Shown here: piece by piece, positions 1 through 13,344 of the stretch | Layout of the letters: each line of letters begins with the position of its first letter | Numbering within the stretch: the stretch's first letter is position 1 | NCBI RefSeq assembly: GCF_041146395.1 | Contig: NC_090989.1 | Coordinates: forward strand, 219,884,843-219,948,842 | DNA length: 64,000 bases | DNA from: Eulemur rufifrons | Lineage: Eukaryota > Chordata > Mammalia > Primates > Lemuridae | Reading direction: 5' to 3' | The notes under the pieces: generated by a model | The model's input: the letters and a program-made list of their open reading frames with translations, nothing else | What the model was told of the DNA's origin: nothing | Database searches by the model: none | Position numbers and translations under genes: made by a program

Positions 1-172
1 GGCCAGAATTTCATTTCAGGCCAGTCTGACTCCAAAACCTGGGCTCTTATTCCTGTTGACTCTGCCCTGTTCTCTACAAGAGGATTCCCAGATGGGTTCA
101 GGGATCAACTGCTTCTCTAAGTGCACAGTCATCCTGACAAGCACTTAAGCACAACTTTCTATTCAGCTAAAA

Positions 173-377
173 CAGGGGTTGGCAAACTTTTTCTGCAAAG
201 GAACAGACAGTAAATATTTTCAGCTTCCTGAGCCAGATGGTTTTTATTGTAACTTACTTGACTATGCTTAAAAGAAACTACAGACAAGAGGTAAATTAAT
301 GGGTGTAGGCATTTTCCAAAGAAATTTCGTTTATAAAAACAAGAGGCAGGCCAGATTTGGAGCACAGGCCAACCCCC
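173..377. mobile_element. hAT-Charlie non-autonomous element
   Basis: Begins caggggttggcaaacttttt with cagtaaatattttcagcttc, and ends with the near-inverted ggccaaccccct. It belongs to the common 'ggcaaacttttt...taaatatttt' hAT family, also at 7690 and 23545. I do not assert the family name. Short open frames over it are chance. Confidence 0.75.
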
Positions 378-1593
378 TAAATGCTAAGGCAATACCATCG
401 CCAATGTCCTTGACTCCCCTCACCTCAAGCTTGAGGACCAGAGAGAAACCTCTGTGTTCCTTCAGCATTTCTCATTCTCTTTTTCAATTTCTTTCTTTTT
501 GGAAAATCATCCTTTGCTCTCTCAAAAATGTGTTTTCAGTTAAATGCACAATTACACAACAAATGTTACATGACTTGCAGGGTGGGGCTCTGGTCATGCC
601 CAGACAGCTGTGTTTTGCTGCTTTCTTGTGCTCCCAGTTTTGCAGTTTTCTATGGATTCAAACACTGGATTATTTCATGCCCAGACAGTGCAAGCTCAAG
701 GCTTTGTGACACACTTGCCATGTCATCTCACTCCTTACATGTTCAGCTTTGATTGTACTTGATTGCATAATTGTATAAGAAAAGTCCATTTATACCAGTC
801 ATTACTGAATGTAGGCAAAGGAGCAGCTTTAGAGATAGGTAACCACACCTGCCATTTAATTTCAACAAATATTTTACTTAGTATCATTCATTCATCGGTA
901 ATTCTCCAACCTAATCTCACTTGAAGGCCATGTTTTTTCCTGCTCAGAAACCACAAGACCTGAGATCTACATTTTTGAGGTAAGCATCTCCCTGCTCTGA
1001 GAACTTATCTTGTAGAATAGGATATTACTGGGAATGGTTACACGGGTGCAAAGCTTTATCAAACCACTTCTCTCTTTTACAGAAGGAAAAATGGCCTTGG
1101 TGAGAACATGGAGACTGAGGAGGCACACATCAGGACTGGACCCAGGGTCGTGCAGTTTTATTATTTATCAATAAAAATTGGCAAACTTTATTCTGTTATG
1201 CAGCAGAAGAGAGGCAGATACTTTACCTTGAGGGAAATAGATGAAGGATGTTTAATCTTTTCCTTCTTAGGGACAAGCTAAATTACGAAAATACACACAG
1301 AGAAAGAGAGAGAGAGAGAAAGAGAAGAAATATAACAATTTATTCACTTCTTGAATATGACTTCTTCCAGACCTTTGTGAGAGCTGGCATTATACCACGA
1401 AACGTATGTACTATGACTTCAACCGTTATTGAAATTCCTCTCTCAATTTACAATGAGCCTCTCCAGAACTCCATTCAAGTCCAGCCACTGAAAAAATCAG
1501 AAGAGCCTAACCTTCCACCCACATAAGTAATTAAAATGAAAAAAAAATCAAATTCATTAACAAATTTAATTGTGTGGTGCAATAAAAAGTAGC
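378..1593. other. Intergenic, unassigned
   Basis: No gene recognised. The 136-residue open frame starting at 299 overlaps the hAT element and has no recognisable domain. It holds a purine-rich (AG)n run at about 1299-1330. Confidence 0.6.
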
Positions 1594-1954
1594 TGCCATG
1601 GGCTGAATGTTTATGTCCCCTCAAGATGCATATGTTCCAATCCTAGCCCCTCAATGTGATGCTGTTAGGGCTTGGGCTTTGGGGAGGTAATTTGGTCAAA
1701 GAGACAGAGTCCTCATGAATGGAATTAGTGCCCTTGTGAAAGAGACCCCAGGGAGGTCTCTTGCTGTGTTCCTCCATGTGAGGAGACAAGAAGTCAGCAA
1801 TCTCTTGCCGCAAAGAGGCCTCTCACCATAATCTGTCCACCCTGGAACCCTGATCTCAAACTCCCAGCCTCTAGAACTGTAAGAAATAAATGCTTGTTGT
1901 TTATGTACTTCCCAGTCCATGGTATTTTTTATAGAAGCCTGAATGAACTAAGGC
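1594..1954 (+). mobile_element. MaLR/MLT-like solitary LTR
   Basis: Begins tgccatgggctgaatgttta, includes gaatggaattagtgcccttg and ccatgtgaggagacaag, then gtaagaaataaatgcttgtt with a polyadenylation-like AATAAA near the 3' end. It ends gaatgaactaagg. This matches a common mammalian LTR consensus of the ERVL-MaLR type; the subfamily is not assigned. Confidence 0.65.
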
Positions 1955-2616
1955 TGCTTCTTTTTATATTTCCTGATTTCAGAATCTTAGATCCATTTAT
2001 TGAAGCTAAACTTGTCCTGCTCCAATCATGACAGCCTTCCCTGACCATCCACTCTTGCCTTCAGCATGGCTGGATGAGTCTGCCTGTTGGTCAACCCAGC
2101 CATGGATCTATCTCTATGCTTTGGATCACTACAATGTTAGCAGATACCACATCACTCTTATGCCTATGTAGGCTTTAATAATTTGGAAAATGTGGATCTT
2201 GTATATGCCTAGAGAATCTGTGCTTGGTTGGCACATTGGTGTTCAAAATGGAAATGGAAGGCAGAATTTGAGTATGTGAACCTGTGTGTTTGTGTGCTAA
2301 TTCCTGTTCATCTGCCATTCTTCTCCCATTAGCAAAATCTCCTCACCTCTGATTTCTCCTGCTTCTCATATGTCCTTTCATTGCTTTTCTCTGTCTTGTT
2401 TTTCTGAGATATGGTAGATGGCCCTCTTATCTGATACAATCAGAAACACTGACTGACTGGTAAAGTCACTGAAAGAAACTGTAGATTAAAAGCCTCTGTA
2501 AGATAATTATTTTAAACAGATGTTTGCTAAAGCCCTGGGTGAAGGCCATTTCTTGGAACCGGGTCTGCTGCTTGGAATGTGAAATAATCTTGCATAAATT
2601 GTGCTCATATTGTGTT
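1955..2616. other. Intergenic, nothing recognised
   Basis: AT-rich single-copy-looking sequence without an open frame or a repeat I can name. Confidence 0.5.
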
Positions 2617-2624
2617 GTCTACAG

Positions 2625-2808
2625 CTGTGGTCCCCAACCCCCGGGCCGTGGCCCTGTACCATTCTGTGGCCTGTTAGGCAACCAGCTCCACATCACAGCC
2701 TGAACTCTGCACCACCACCCCTGCTCCCCCAGGGAAATTTTCCCAGTTCATGGAAAAATTGTCTTCCATGAAACCGATCCCTGGTGCCAAAAAGGTTGGG
2801 GACCACTG
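2625..2808 (-). mobile_element. MER1-type hAT-Charlie element with perfect target duplication
   Basis: Terminal inverted repeats ctgtggtccccaac and gttggggaccactg enclose 184 bp. The text gggccgtggccctgtaccat and ctggtgccaaaaaggttggg matches MER1 as I remember it. Flanks are an exact 8-bp duplication gtctacag at 2617-2624 and 2809-2816, the size hAT transposases produce. It is non-autonomous and non-coding. Confidence 0.92.
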
Positions 2809-3129
2809 GTCTACAGCTTTCAGTTTGTTTCCTTAAAGTAGAGAGAGAAATTAGAGACACTAAAAATATCAATGAGGCAATCTAAAGTGTAGACTATTTT
2901 GAGATTTCTACATTTTTTCCCTTTTTTTAACAATTGACTTATGCACAGATTATCCAACAATGTGTTTAGCAACTTGATATAGAGTGTTTATAAAATATTC
3001 AGTTTAGTTTTCATAGAAAGAACTCTCCTTACCACCAATTAATCAATAATTAAAGTAACATTTAATTCAATTTTATAATTGAAATAATAGGTCCAAGTGA
3101 ATAATCAGGTTTTAGATCAAAGAGATCTC

Positions 3130-3470
3130 ACTATTGGTAAACAGAGTAGATTGTGCCCTAATCTGAGCGTTCACAGACATGAGTGTAAAAAAGTTTTTAT
3201 AAAAAGCTACAAAAATCATAAGTGTACATCTTAATAAATAGTCATAAAAGGAACAAAACAAAATAACCATCACTTGGGTCATGAAATATGAGCAATATGA
3301 ACACTTCATAGCCTATTTTCCATATTCTTCTGATCACTATCTCTTTCTCCTCCTCTCTCAAACTACCAGTATCTTAACTCCTAATGTCTCACATCCTTTT
3401 TCCCTGATTTTGAACTTGATATAAGCAAATTATATAGTCAGAATATTTTTACAAACGAAATTCAAAGGTG
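3130..3470 (-). mobile_element. L1 3' fragment, antisense
   Basis: The text around cataagtgtacatcttaata and aaaataaccatcacttgggt resembles the antisense 3' region of old L1 (L1M) elements. It is diverged and the borders are approximate. Confidence 0.45.
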
Positions 3471-3629
3471 CAAGTTAGTTAAACACTGGTTGTATGAAAG
3501 AACGTTTCTCAGGGGCTACTTCTTACCCCAATATACACACATGGATGATTTATTACTTCTAATAAACATAAAATAACAAATATAAAATAAGCAGCAGTAA
3601 TATAGTAAGTCAGCATTTTTATCAGTGAG

Positions 3630-3910
3630 GATCACTTTTTCATCCCAATTATTGTTCATGTGAGAATGCAGACAAGTGGCCATTTTCCTACATCATCCTT
3701 TGGTGGATAATAATAGCACTTGGAAGATTGTACCAAAAAATTAAAAATATTCAAACCCTTGATCAAGTTGGTCTACTTCTAGAAATATACTTTAAGGAAA
3801 TAATCAAAAGTGTGTAAATTATGGGCAAGTATCGCAAATTTAATTTATAAAATAGAAAAATAACAAATGGTTAGATAAATCATGGTTTAGCAACAACATG
3901 ACCAGAAGTA
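3630..3910 (+). mobile_element. Old L1 3' UTR fragment, sense
   Basis: Text such as ctacttctagaaatatactt, taaggaaataatcaaaagtg and ttagataaatcatggtttag is typical of L1M 3' UTRs. Borders are approximate. Confidence 0.5.
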
Positions 3911-4009
3911 GAAAAATAAGGAAGGCTCTGGTAACTTTTGTGATATATTGTTACTTAATTACAAGCAGATTATAAACCTGTGTGCTATGTGTAGGGTTAC
4001 CAAGCATTT

Positions 4010-4380
4010 TGAGATTATCCTGGATTATCAGGGTGGGGCCTGTGTGAAATCACAAGAGCTTTTATGAGAGGAAGGCAAAGCAGATTTGCAGAAGGCCACG
4101 TGAGCACTGAGCTAGATGCTCTGCTGCTGGCTTTGAAGCTGGCGGAAGAGACCAGAAGCCAAGGAATATAAAGAATGAAGCTCTGTAATCTGGAAGAGGC
4201 AGGCAATGGATTCTCCCCTACAACCTTATAGGGAGCAGGCCCTGTTCCCCTCTTTGGTATTGACCAGTGCAACTGATTTCAGATCTCTGGCCTCTAAAAT
4301 TACCAGAGAATAAATGTGTGTTGTTTTATACCACCAAGTTCGTAGCAATTGTTACAGCAGCTATGGGAAACTAACCAATG
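4010..4380 (+). mobile_element. MLT1-type LTR, 5'-truncated
   Basis: Matches the MLT1 3' two-thirds: attatcctggattatcaggg, agccaaggaatataaagaat, aatggattctcccctacaac, gagaataaatgtgtgttgtt, and the end gggaaactaacca. AATAAA sits at the usual LTR position. Confidence 0.85.
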
Positions 4381-4959
4381 AAAGCTCGAGTTCAAGGATG
4401 CCAAAAAGTACATGCTTTCATTGATCATGCACCAGTCCTCTTCCTGCCTGCAGTTCAGGCTTATTGTTACTGTCTAAATATTCTTATTCTAATAAAGGGA
4501 AGCTTCCTGTCTGTGCCCTGCAATTAAAAATTCCTCGGGTGTTTTAGGTCTTGAAGATCTTTCACTTGCAGTTGCAATATATTTATTATATTCCAAAGGT
4601 AAAATGTGATAAATAATGACATTTTTGAAAGTAATAATTTAAAGTAATCATTTTATTTGGACAATATCCAACTTTAGTTTGCATTGGATTACTTGCATTT
4701 GTTCCCACGTTTTTACGTTATACACACACCCCCAGATCTATGACCACAATCCAAATTTATCTTGCAGGCCCTGGCTTTACACTTCAACTCTTTGTTGGAT
4801 ACCTAAGCTAAATGTCACACCTGTCATGTAGCTGGGTTTGCAAATTTTAGAGCCTGCATATTTGTTTTGTGTAGACTGTGCAATGTTATACCAATTAGAG
4901 CCATTTACATAAAACCTCAGATTTTCACTTCTTAAACATCAGAAGACCTGAAGAGTGTG

Positions 4960-5095
4960 GTTTTTGGCTGTCTGCTGCCCATTGGAATCATCGGGGGAAT
5001 TAAAAACAAAACAGAGATTCTGATTCATTAGGAGTGGTTTGGGCCCAGGTGCATTTAAAGTGCCTCAGGTAGTGCTAACGTGTGGTCAGCTGTCA
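4960..5095 (+). mobile_element. MER5A-like hAT fragment
   Basis: Contains cattggaatcatcgggggaa and agattctgattcattaggag. The 'GGAATCAcctGGG ... ATTCTGATTCA' layout is that of MER5A. Termini are lost. Confidence 0.6.
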
Positions 5096-5154
5096 AAACC
5101 ACCGAAGCAGCTCTGGGCTTCATTGCCTCCTGATGCAACCAGCTGAGGCTGAGT

Positions 5155-5335
5155 AGCAGAGGTTCTCAAAGTTTGAGCAACATCCACACCACCTGGAAAC
5201 CTTTTAGAAATGCAGTTTCAGGCCCCATCTTAGACTTACAGCATCAGAAACCCTGAGGTGGAGCCCAGCAACCTGTGGTATAGCAAGTCCGGAAGAGGAT
5301 TCTGGTTCAAACCCAAGTTTGAGAACTGCACTGCA
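5155..5335 (+). mobile_element. MER5A hAT-Charlie element
   Basis: Near full length: starts cagaggttctcaaagtttga, contains cacctggaaaccttttagaa, ggccccatcttagacttaca and ggtggagcccagcaacctgt, and ends aagtttgagaactgc. The two ends are inverted repeats, as expected. Confidence 0.85.
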
Positions 5336-5339
5336 ACAT

Positions 5340-6974
5340 AGACCTCCACCTAGATGGATTATCTATCCTAGCCTGCTTCCACTCCAAGCTACCTACCTAG
5401 TCCTTTGGTTTCCATTTAGAACCCCTAAATGACCTCATTATCATTTCCCCAAACCTAATCTGTTTTTTGAATTTCTGTTTCTGATGATGACAAAACAACA
5501 CCAACTGAACTTTATGCATTGGTGATTTCCTTGCCTCTTTCCTATAAAACTTTTAATTTTATTTAATGAAACAATTTATACTTTCAACTTTCCAGTGTCC
5601 TAACATTTCAGGTCTAGGCTTTAAAATATATATATTAATAGCTGGAGTGCTTTGTAATCCAATCTGAGAATTTCTGCCTTTGTTGTATATTTTTGTTTAA
5701 TGTTTAATTTATGTTTAATATGTATTTAATGTGTATGTGTGTTTCCTTTTTATAGCTATTGTGATTACTGTTGTAATTTGTATTTTCTGTTTGTCTTTAG
5801 ACCAGTTCAGATTAGACTTTTGTGCTCATGATGGAAAACCCAAAATAAATACTCAAGATGGAAATTGATTTCTCTTTCACATAAACAGAGAATATAATAA
5901 GGTCGTCCAAGGCAACTGTGGTAGCAGAGTGGAAAGACACAGAGGATCCTTCCAGATCACTCTTCCCTCAGACAATAGTAGCCTGGTTTGTCCCAGACCC
6001 AGATTTTAAAGTCTCCCTAAACCATTGGGAAATAGTTCTCCTAGGATATAACTTTCCTGACCAAAAGAGCAATGACATGTTTATTTCCCTCATATTCCTA
6101 TGTGGAGACTGATTTCTTAAATAGATGGGTCATAAACTCCATAAACACATATAATCTCCTTAAATTATCTATAGGCTATCCAAACTGTTTCTCTAAGAAA
6201 ATAGACCTTGACAGTGCAAAGTTCTGGAAGGGCTCTGGGAAAGTTCATTTAGCATTAACTAGTTGATTTTCCATAGACATTTATTATTTCAAATATGCAG
6301 TTAGGTCTCCAATTTGATCCCTCCAAGCTGCAAAATTCTAAGCACACACAGCTAATGCCAAAATATGGTTTTGTATTTGTTTTTTTTGTTTGTTTGTTTG
6401 TTTGTTTTTTATTTTAAGAAGCACTCATGTACATAGATTCCACAGTGCTTCACAGAATTGCAAATTATCCATTCTTCACCACTGGACTCAGGAATTGCAA
6501 TTGACATTATGTAATGTCAACTACCATTAAGGAAATCTGAGGACTGACCCTATAGAAATGTTCTTTCCGTGCCTCCATATCTGGGCTGTCATTGACACGT
6601 GGATGAATTTTTTTACCTTAGTCAACAGATAGAAAGTGGCTGGTGGAGTTCTGCCTCCTAAGTGTAAAGGAGGAAATTCATAAAATTGGCTAAATAAAAT
6701 AATTCTTTTTAAATATAGAAACGAGGTCAGAAAAACCTTGGTGCCTGAGAGTCCTTGTCAGGCAACTGGCTTAGAATAGGCATTTTGCTGAGTCCATCCA
6801 CACTAAATCCTGGTGCATTCTGGATTCCTGCCCATGACGCACCCAGCAGCTGATGACTGTGCCATCTGCCTGGCAGTCTGCACTCCAGCGTTTTCAGTTG
6901 CTGGGATGTTGTTCATCATTCACAATGGATCTTTCAAGGAATGATGTTAACTGAAACAAAACAGCAACAATGAC
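5340..6974. other. Intergenic, nothing recognised apart from a (TTTG)n run
   Basis: AT-rich sequence. A (TTTG)n microsatellite lies at about 6379-6410. The two 64-residue frames near 5918-6266 have no recognisable domain. Confidence 0.5.
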
Positions 6975-7105
6975 AATGGCAGTTATTTCTAGCTATTATG
7001 AACATAATTCTGCTCTAGGTTCTTTATAAATCTAGGCTGAAAGTACTGCTATTTCCCCCATTGTACAGACAAGGCCACCAAAGTTTGGTGAGGTCGATAA
7101 CATCT
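6975..7105 (-). mobile_element. MIR SINE fragment, antisense
   Basis: ctgctatttcccccattgta then cagacaaggccacc is the antisense of the MIR core ('cattttacagatgaggaaac'). Diverged; borders approximate. Confidence 0.6.
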
Positions 7106-7689
7106 TCAGAGTCCTCCTGCCTTCCTAACCATCCCAGATCATTCAGCCCCTACCTCCTTTGACTGGTGACCATCTATGGAAATTTGATGATCTTATCTCC
7201 ATGTATCTCTTGATCTCATTCCCACACATACCCTTGCTCATGCTTCCAGCAACCTGTACACTGAGGGACTCACCTATCTCACTCAGCTCTCTACCAAATG
7301 TGGTGCAGAAGGAAGTGCCCTGCATATGATAGAATCTCCCATAATTACTTTTAAATCATTTTAGTTGAGTCAATTATATCTATGGCCACATAATGTAGGG
7401 CTTTGTCAATTCATAAGAAATATTTAGTCTTCTATTCTAGCTTTTCTGCTATGCTTATTAAGTATCCAAAAGTCTGCTGCATTTAGTCATACTTTCATAT
7501 GGGTTTGGTAACTCACTGACTTTACTACACTCTGGACCATGTTATCTTCCAGTCTAGCATAAATGAAGTCTATATTCCTTTCCAGGATAATGGTAAGAAT
7601 CTTTTCATTGTTTCACGTATATTTTTAACTTCACCAAGACTTCTGATTTTTTGTTTTGTTTTGTTTTTGTTTTTTACTTTCCCTAATCT

Positions 7690-7884
7690 TTTGGCAAACT
7701 GTTTCTGTTAGGGTAAGGTAAATATTTTAGACTTTGTGGGCCATGTGGTCTCTGTTGCAGTTGCTCAACTCTGTTGTTTAGAGCTAAGGCTGCAATAGAT
7801 AGATCATAGGTGAATGAACAGATGTGATTGTGTTCCAATGTGAGCTGGATTTGGTCCACAGGTTGCAGTTTGTTGACCCAAGTC
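7690..7884. mobile_element. hAT-Charlie non-autonomous element
   Basis: ttttggcaaactgtttctgt, taaatattttagactttgtg, ggccatgtggtctctgttgc and the end gtttgttgacccaa are the same family as the copy at 173-377, here near full length. Confidence 0.82.
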
Positions 7885-8199
7885 TTAGTCTCTGTACTAA
7901 CGTGGATACCATGGATAATTCTTTCCATTTCACTTATACTTGTGCTTTCAATTTTCTAGCCCTCCTGAACTTTAACCCCATCCATCTTGACAGTTTTTTT
8001 TAAATCCTATATTAATCTACTTTCTTTATTTATATTGTCAGCTTCTAAGCACATCTGGAAAAACTTAAGTTCATTGGTGTCATTTCACATTTTTATTTTG
8101 AATATCATTGGGCATTCAACACTAGTCATTTTTGTGTTGAGTAGTCAACGCTCTTTCTCATTCCTTTCTAAGCCTGCCATATAGACATAATAGATAATG

Positions 8200-9390
8200 A
8201 CAAACTCTTCTCCAAAGTGGTTGAACTAATTTACACTTCAGTAAGCAGTGCCTGAGATTCTCATTCATCCAAATCCTTGCTCAGACTTTAGTCTGCCAGT
8301 TTGGTGGTGGTGAAGCAGGGCCAATTCATTGCACATTTTATTCAGGGGGCTGCCACTCATATTAAATGCATACAAATGGTGCTCCCTGGAGTTGAGCAGT
8401 ATACAGCCAATGCAGCTACATGTATCAACCCTGGTATTAATATAAAACATATTTCAGTGTAACTTTAATTTAAAATTGCTTTACTGATGACTTTAAGAAT
8501 ATTTTCACTTGCTTAATGGCTACTTGTATTTCTTCATCTATAAAGTACGTGTTCATGACTTTTGCCCATTTTTCAGTTCTTTGTATAGTTTGCAGGCTAA
8601 TCTTGTTAGTTTTATATGCTACAAATGTCTACTTTCAATTTGTGGCTTGTATCTTTACTCTTCTTAGGGTATCTTTGGATGAACAGCAGTTTCTCATTTT
8701 GTGGTGTCAATTAGATCACTTTTCTCTTATGATAAATGCTTTTTATATAAAAGACTTATTTCTTGCCGCAAGACCAGAAAACTTACTCCTAGTTTATTTC
8801 AAAATCTTTAACAGGTCTACCTTTCACATTTAAGTTTTTTATTTACCTGGAATTCATTTTTCTTTTTGTTGTCCTAACACTATTGATTGAATAGTTCCTC
8901 CTCTGTCTCTCCCTCTTTCATTCTCAGTTGTAAATTAATTTTCAATACATATGTTACTTTGTTTCTGTTTTCTTTATTTGGTTCAAGTCAGTCTTTGTTC
9001 AAATGTATATGTATTCACATGGTATATTTACAATTTTATTTATTTCAAAAGTTATCATAACTACTTTCTGTATTTCTACAGTTTTATAACTATAAAATTT
9101 ATGCCTATATGACTTTTTGCAGCTTTTTTGTTATCCATTAGCCTATTGTTGGTCAGCTAAACTTTTCCCAATAGATTTGATATTCAAGAGAATGCTATAA
9201 TGATAATTTCATATGCATACATTTTTCTTCTGATGAATAATATCTTTAGGATATAATCTTAGGAAGAGGAATATTGGATAAGAATAAGAATATTTTATGG
9301 TTTTAAATATCATGAATTAAATATTGCCATACTTCATTCCAAAATGGAAATTTCACTTTAACATTGTAATTTCCTGCCTCCAGGTTATTA
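8200..9390 (-). mobile_element. Old L1 3' region, antisense, in pieces
   Basis: tctccaaagtggttgaacta, ttcttcatctataaagtacg, gacttttgcccatttttcag and, further right, ttccaaaatggaaatttcac are typical antisense L1M 3' UTR text. A stretch at about 8282-8455 does not fit and may be an insertion. The element is heavily diverged and its 105-residue plus-strand frame is not a gene. Confidence 0.65.
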
Positions 9391-10689
9391 GTAATGAAAT
9401 GATACATTAGCTTAGTTTTAATTTAAATGTTTTTGATCACCTCTGAGGCTAAACAAGTTTCCTCAAGTCTGTTTACTGTATGTGTCTCTTCATGAATGGG
9501 CCTCCAGCATCTTCCCTTTATACTGAAATCTTGGTGTTTATGTGCATATTTGAATAAGATCCTAATAGGTTATACATTTATATTATTAATAGATAATACA
9601 TAATTTAATTTGAGAACTAACATTTATTTTAAGCCCTCGCCTAGCCTGGTTGTTCATTTCATCATAAGGGACAAATCACTCAAGATTAATTTTCAACTTT
9701 TGAATAGAGACAATGGAGCCCTTTTCTAGCTGCATTTTGGCACAGATACGGCATCATCTCTCTGAAGCCACTATCACTTTTACCTCTGGGAACCGGAGAT
9801 GGAATTACCGCTCTGCTTGGTGTTACCTGCAAAGACTGGCTTCAAAGATGAGGGTTTAAGTTTTTATCCCATTCACAGCAGTGGTGGACATGAGGACAAT
9901 GAGTCATCCTCATCCTTTGTGGGTACCCAATATAGTTGGCACTTCACATCTGATAGTGCTCAGCTTTTAGATGAAGGAATATCAAGTGCTTTGTTTGTTA
10001 ATTACACCAAGCTTGGAAACGGACTCTGTGGTACCTGGGAGGAGATGCACACACGACCTTTTCTTCTTCCCATTGCCTATTCACTAGGTGCATAAAGGTT
10101 TCCTTGGACTTAACCCCAAGGAGAACTAAAGAATATCCTGCTTCTCTACTCACGTTAGTTAAGAATGTGGCCCTTTCACTCGTCTAGGTGTTACGGTGGG
10201 AAGTATTTTGTAGATGACACCTGTGTCTCTTCAGTCTCCCTCTCCCCCTTCTCACACATCTAAGGAGCCTTGCTTATTCAGGATTCATACATTTCAGACA
10301 TATCCTCTCTTCTTTAGTGCCATTACCGTCACTCATCCAGATTACCTTCATTCCTCTTAGCACAGCTCTCTGCCTCCATTCTTATCTGACTTTGACTCTC
10401 ATTATTAGTGAGAACATTTTCAACTACAAATACAGGAACTAAACATATGTTAACAAAACAAAACTAAACAGAGAGAATTTATTGAATCAAAAAATGGTAG
10501 TAAGAACAGAGTTGGCTCTGAGCACAGCTGGATACAGGGGTTCGAATTATGCCATCAGGATTCTGTCTCTATCTCCATCCTCGGCTCTGCTTTCTTCAGC
10601 CTTGGCCTGGAAATCTTGCTTATAATCTTAAGCATACTGTTTTGTAATTCTGATTATGAGTCCGTTTTCATCCTAGACTTTGAGCAACT
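9391..10689. other. Intergenic, no gene
   Basis: The 98-residue frame at 9799-10095 shows no domain. About 10430-10620 (gagaatttattgaatcaaaa, catcaggattctgtctctat) looks like an old interspersed repeat whose family I cannot name. Confidence 0.5.
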
Positions 10690-10795
10690 TGAAGACAGAA
10701 ATCATTTCTTAATTGTCGTTACCTTCTCCACTACACCCCGCACTGAAGCCCCTAGCTAATGCCTGAATAAACACATGTTGACTGGCTGAATACAT
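10690..10795 (+). mobile_element. L2 3' end fragment
   Basis: Text of the L2 3' end type: gaagacagaaatcatttctt, then gcctgaataaacacatgttg. Confidence 0.6.
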
Positions 10796-10799
10796 GCAT

Positions 10800-13344
10800 G
10801 AAATGAAATCTCAGATTGTTGTATTAAAAGGTTATTGAAAGTATGATGTTTCCAACCAAATGAATCTAGTTCCTCAAAAAAATTATTTGTGCTGGGGGAC
10901 CTCATCTAATAATATGGCTCAACAGGGTGGCAGAAACATGTTGGCACAGTAATTATTTGCAATGCTAAAGACATTCTGTGTTTTGGAAGCATTTCCAAAT
11001 AGTGGAGCGAAATGATATAACAATCCAAAGGATTAGAGGACTGAATAATGCAGTATATTAAAACTATTTCCTTTTGGGACTTGGACCCCCTGGCTCTCAT
11101 CCAGTACTCTGTATTTCTACCTACATATATGTGAGCAGTTGCTTTAAGACTTGCACATGTTAGATAAACTAGGGTGTATTATATGTTCATGAAATGATAT
11201 GCTTGAAATAACATTTGAATCGCTTTCATGATATTTCCCTTTGTGAATATCCGTAGAATGGTTATTAAAGAACACGAGACAACCATTTTAGCAAGACTTT
11301 ATCTGTCTTGACCAAACACATCCAAATACTTTTTACTATATGGCCTCTTTCTCAGAGCAAGGCCCCCACTGACCCCTCAAGACCTTACCAAAGAGATGAT
11401 TATTTTCACCAAGACTAGGGCGTAAGAGATGCAGAATTCTAGGAGACACTAGTCACATGGAACACAATGTAATCACATGGAACTCGCTTGTGTTTACTAG
11501 GTTCTGGTGTCTGTAAGTCAAGCTTGAATTAGGGTTTTGGGGCAAACAGCAACACCTGCTACAAAAATGCTCTTGTAGGCACCACCACACCAAATGTAAA
11601 CAAGATTTGAGGTGTATACACAAGGCGAGTGCCCTGTGGCAAAAGAGCACACATAAAGGCCTTTTGTGTTGTAATGAGGTATGAAGTGATGAGAATGCCA
11701 TGGGAAGCGATAAGGCTGTAGATTTCATTTTTATGGGTTATATAATGATGAGTATGGAAATTAGCCTATATTCTTTATCAGCAAATAATGCTGATTCCCT
11801 CAGCAAGAAATTAAAAGTCAAACCCTCACATGTAAATTTCACCCTGGGAAAACTGCATTTTCTCTCAGAGTAAAGACATGGTCTTTGTGAACAGATGCTG
11901 TATGAAGACCTACATGCCCATCTGTGACTTTTATTTAACATATTGAATTATCCATCAAGATGGTAGTAGTATTCAGAGCTCCATGAGATTCACCTAGTCG
12001 TGTCATCTATCAGAAATGTCACAGTTCAGGAATGCTCTTTGCTGACAGAATCATTCCTGTTCATACATATAATATTATATATATACATATATATACACAC
12101 ACACACATGCACACACATTCTAAACAACTGGGTTTGTAGTTCCCAAAGGTTTTACTGTGTAAGGTCTAAAGACTGGGATGTACCTTAGAGATCATTTAAT
12201 TTTTCTGTGTCGTTTTAAGTTAAAGGAGCACTAAAGAAATATTCATTAATTAGAAGCTACCTATAAAAATTCTGCATACCAATTATTTGGACCAACTGGG
12301 AGCCCATTAATCATTTCTCATTAAACTCAGTCCCCCTGCAGGGATAACTTACCAGAATTATTGAACAGTTTCCAGAAATTCTGTGTTTCTCATTTAGCAC
12401 TTTAAATTTTCTGTAGTGGTTTTGTAGCTTTCAGAAATGTGGGACAAATAATTAGCAATTTAGTGGTGGCAGGGGAAGTCATGAAAATGTCTACAGGTAT
12501 CGAAATAGGCACAGTATTTTAGGGCCCCACATTTCAGGGGTCCACTTTGAACTATAGATTACTGCTTTCTTTTCTTTTTTCTTCTTCACTTCACTGGAAA
12601 GATATTATGCTCATTTTCTTCTGCTTCATATCCTGGGTTTATCTGGAAGAAGATTCTAATCTACTTTTTTGGCTCTTTATCGACTAGATTTCTCGATACA
12701 ATCTCAAGTGTTACTTCTTTGATCTTCCACGGAAGCCTGATACTCACAGAGGGAGTTACTGTGTATGCTGGGGTTTGGGAGGAAAGTGTGCTTTGAATAA
12801 CCTACTTCTGTTCTATGTTACTGCTCAGATCTTTATCTTACGTCCCTTAGTAGTTTGTAAACCCGTTTCCGTTGTTGCCAGCATTGTTCACTGATAAGTT
12901 AAGGGAGATGTGTTTATGAATAATGGAGAGTGTCTTTCATTCATCTTTGGGTTCTTCATGATAACTGATTTTCTTAATGGTTAACCTAACGTGTTTTAGA
13001 AAGGCGTATAAAAACATTATAAGGAAGGATTAAGGATATTCCAACTCTCTAAAACAAAATCCAGAACCTTGAAAGTTTTGTCATTGGAAACACAGACTCA
13101 ATAGAGAAGTTCATGTTGAACAAAGTGACTCCAGGTTTGTTCTCTCAAGTTTCCCTTTTCCCCTGGTGCTGGTGGTAGGAGAGAGTTCTTCCCCCGCCCC
13201 GCCCCACCCTTGACACTAGTACAACTAAACCAGGCTAGATTTTCAGAGGCTTTTAAATATGAAGAGCAAAAATGAAATAAATACAGAAAACACATGATGT
13301 ATTTTCTTTCAGGGAAAGATGTGTGGATCTTCTTCAAGGACAAG
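10800..13344. other. Intergenic, nothing recognised apart from a (TA)n(AC)n run
   Basis: AT-rich, with no gene-like frame. An alternating purine-pyrimidine microsatellite (TA)n(AC)n spans about 12068-12118. Frames of 60-91 residues are chance. Confidence 0.5.

Noticed and set aside
595..688. 13-bp direct repeat catgcccagacag at 595 and 676
   Set aside because: Short and isolated; no similarity extends beyond it.
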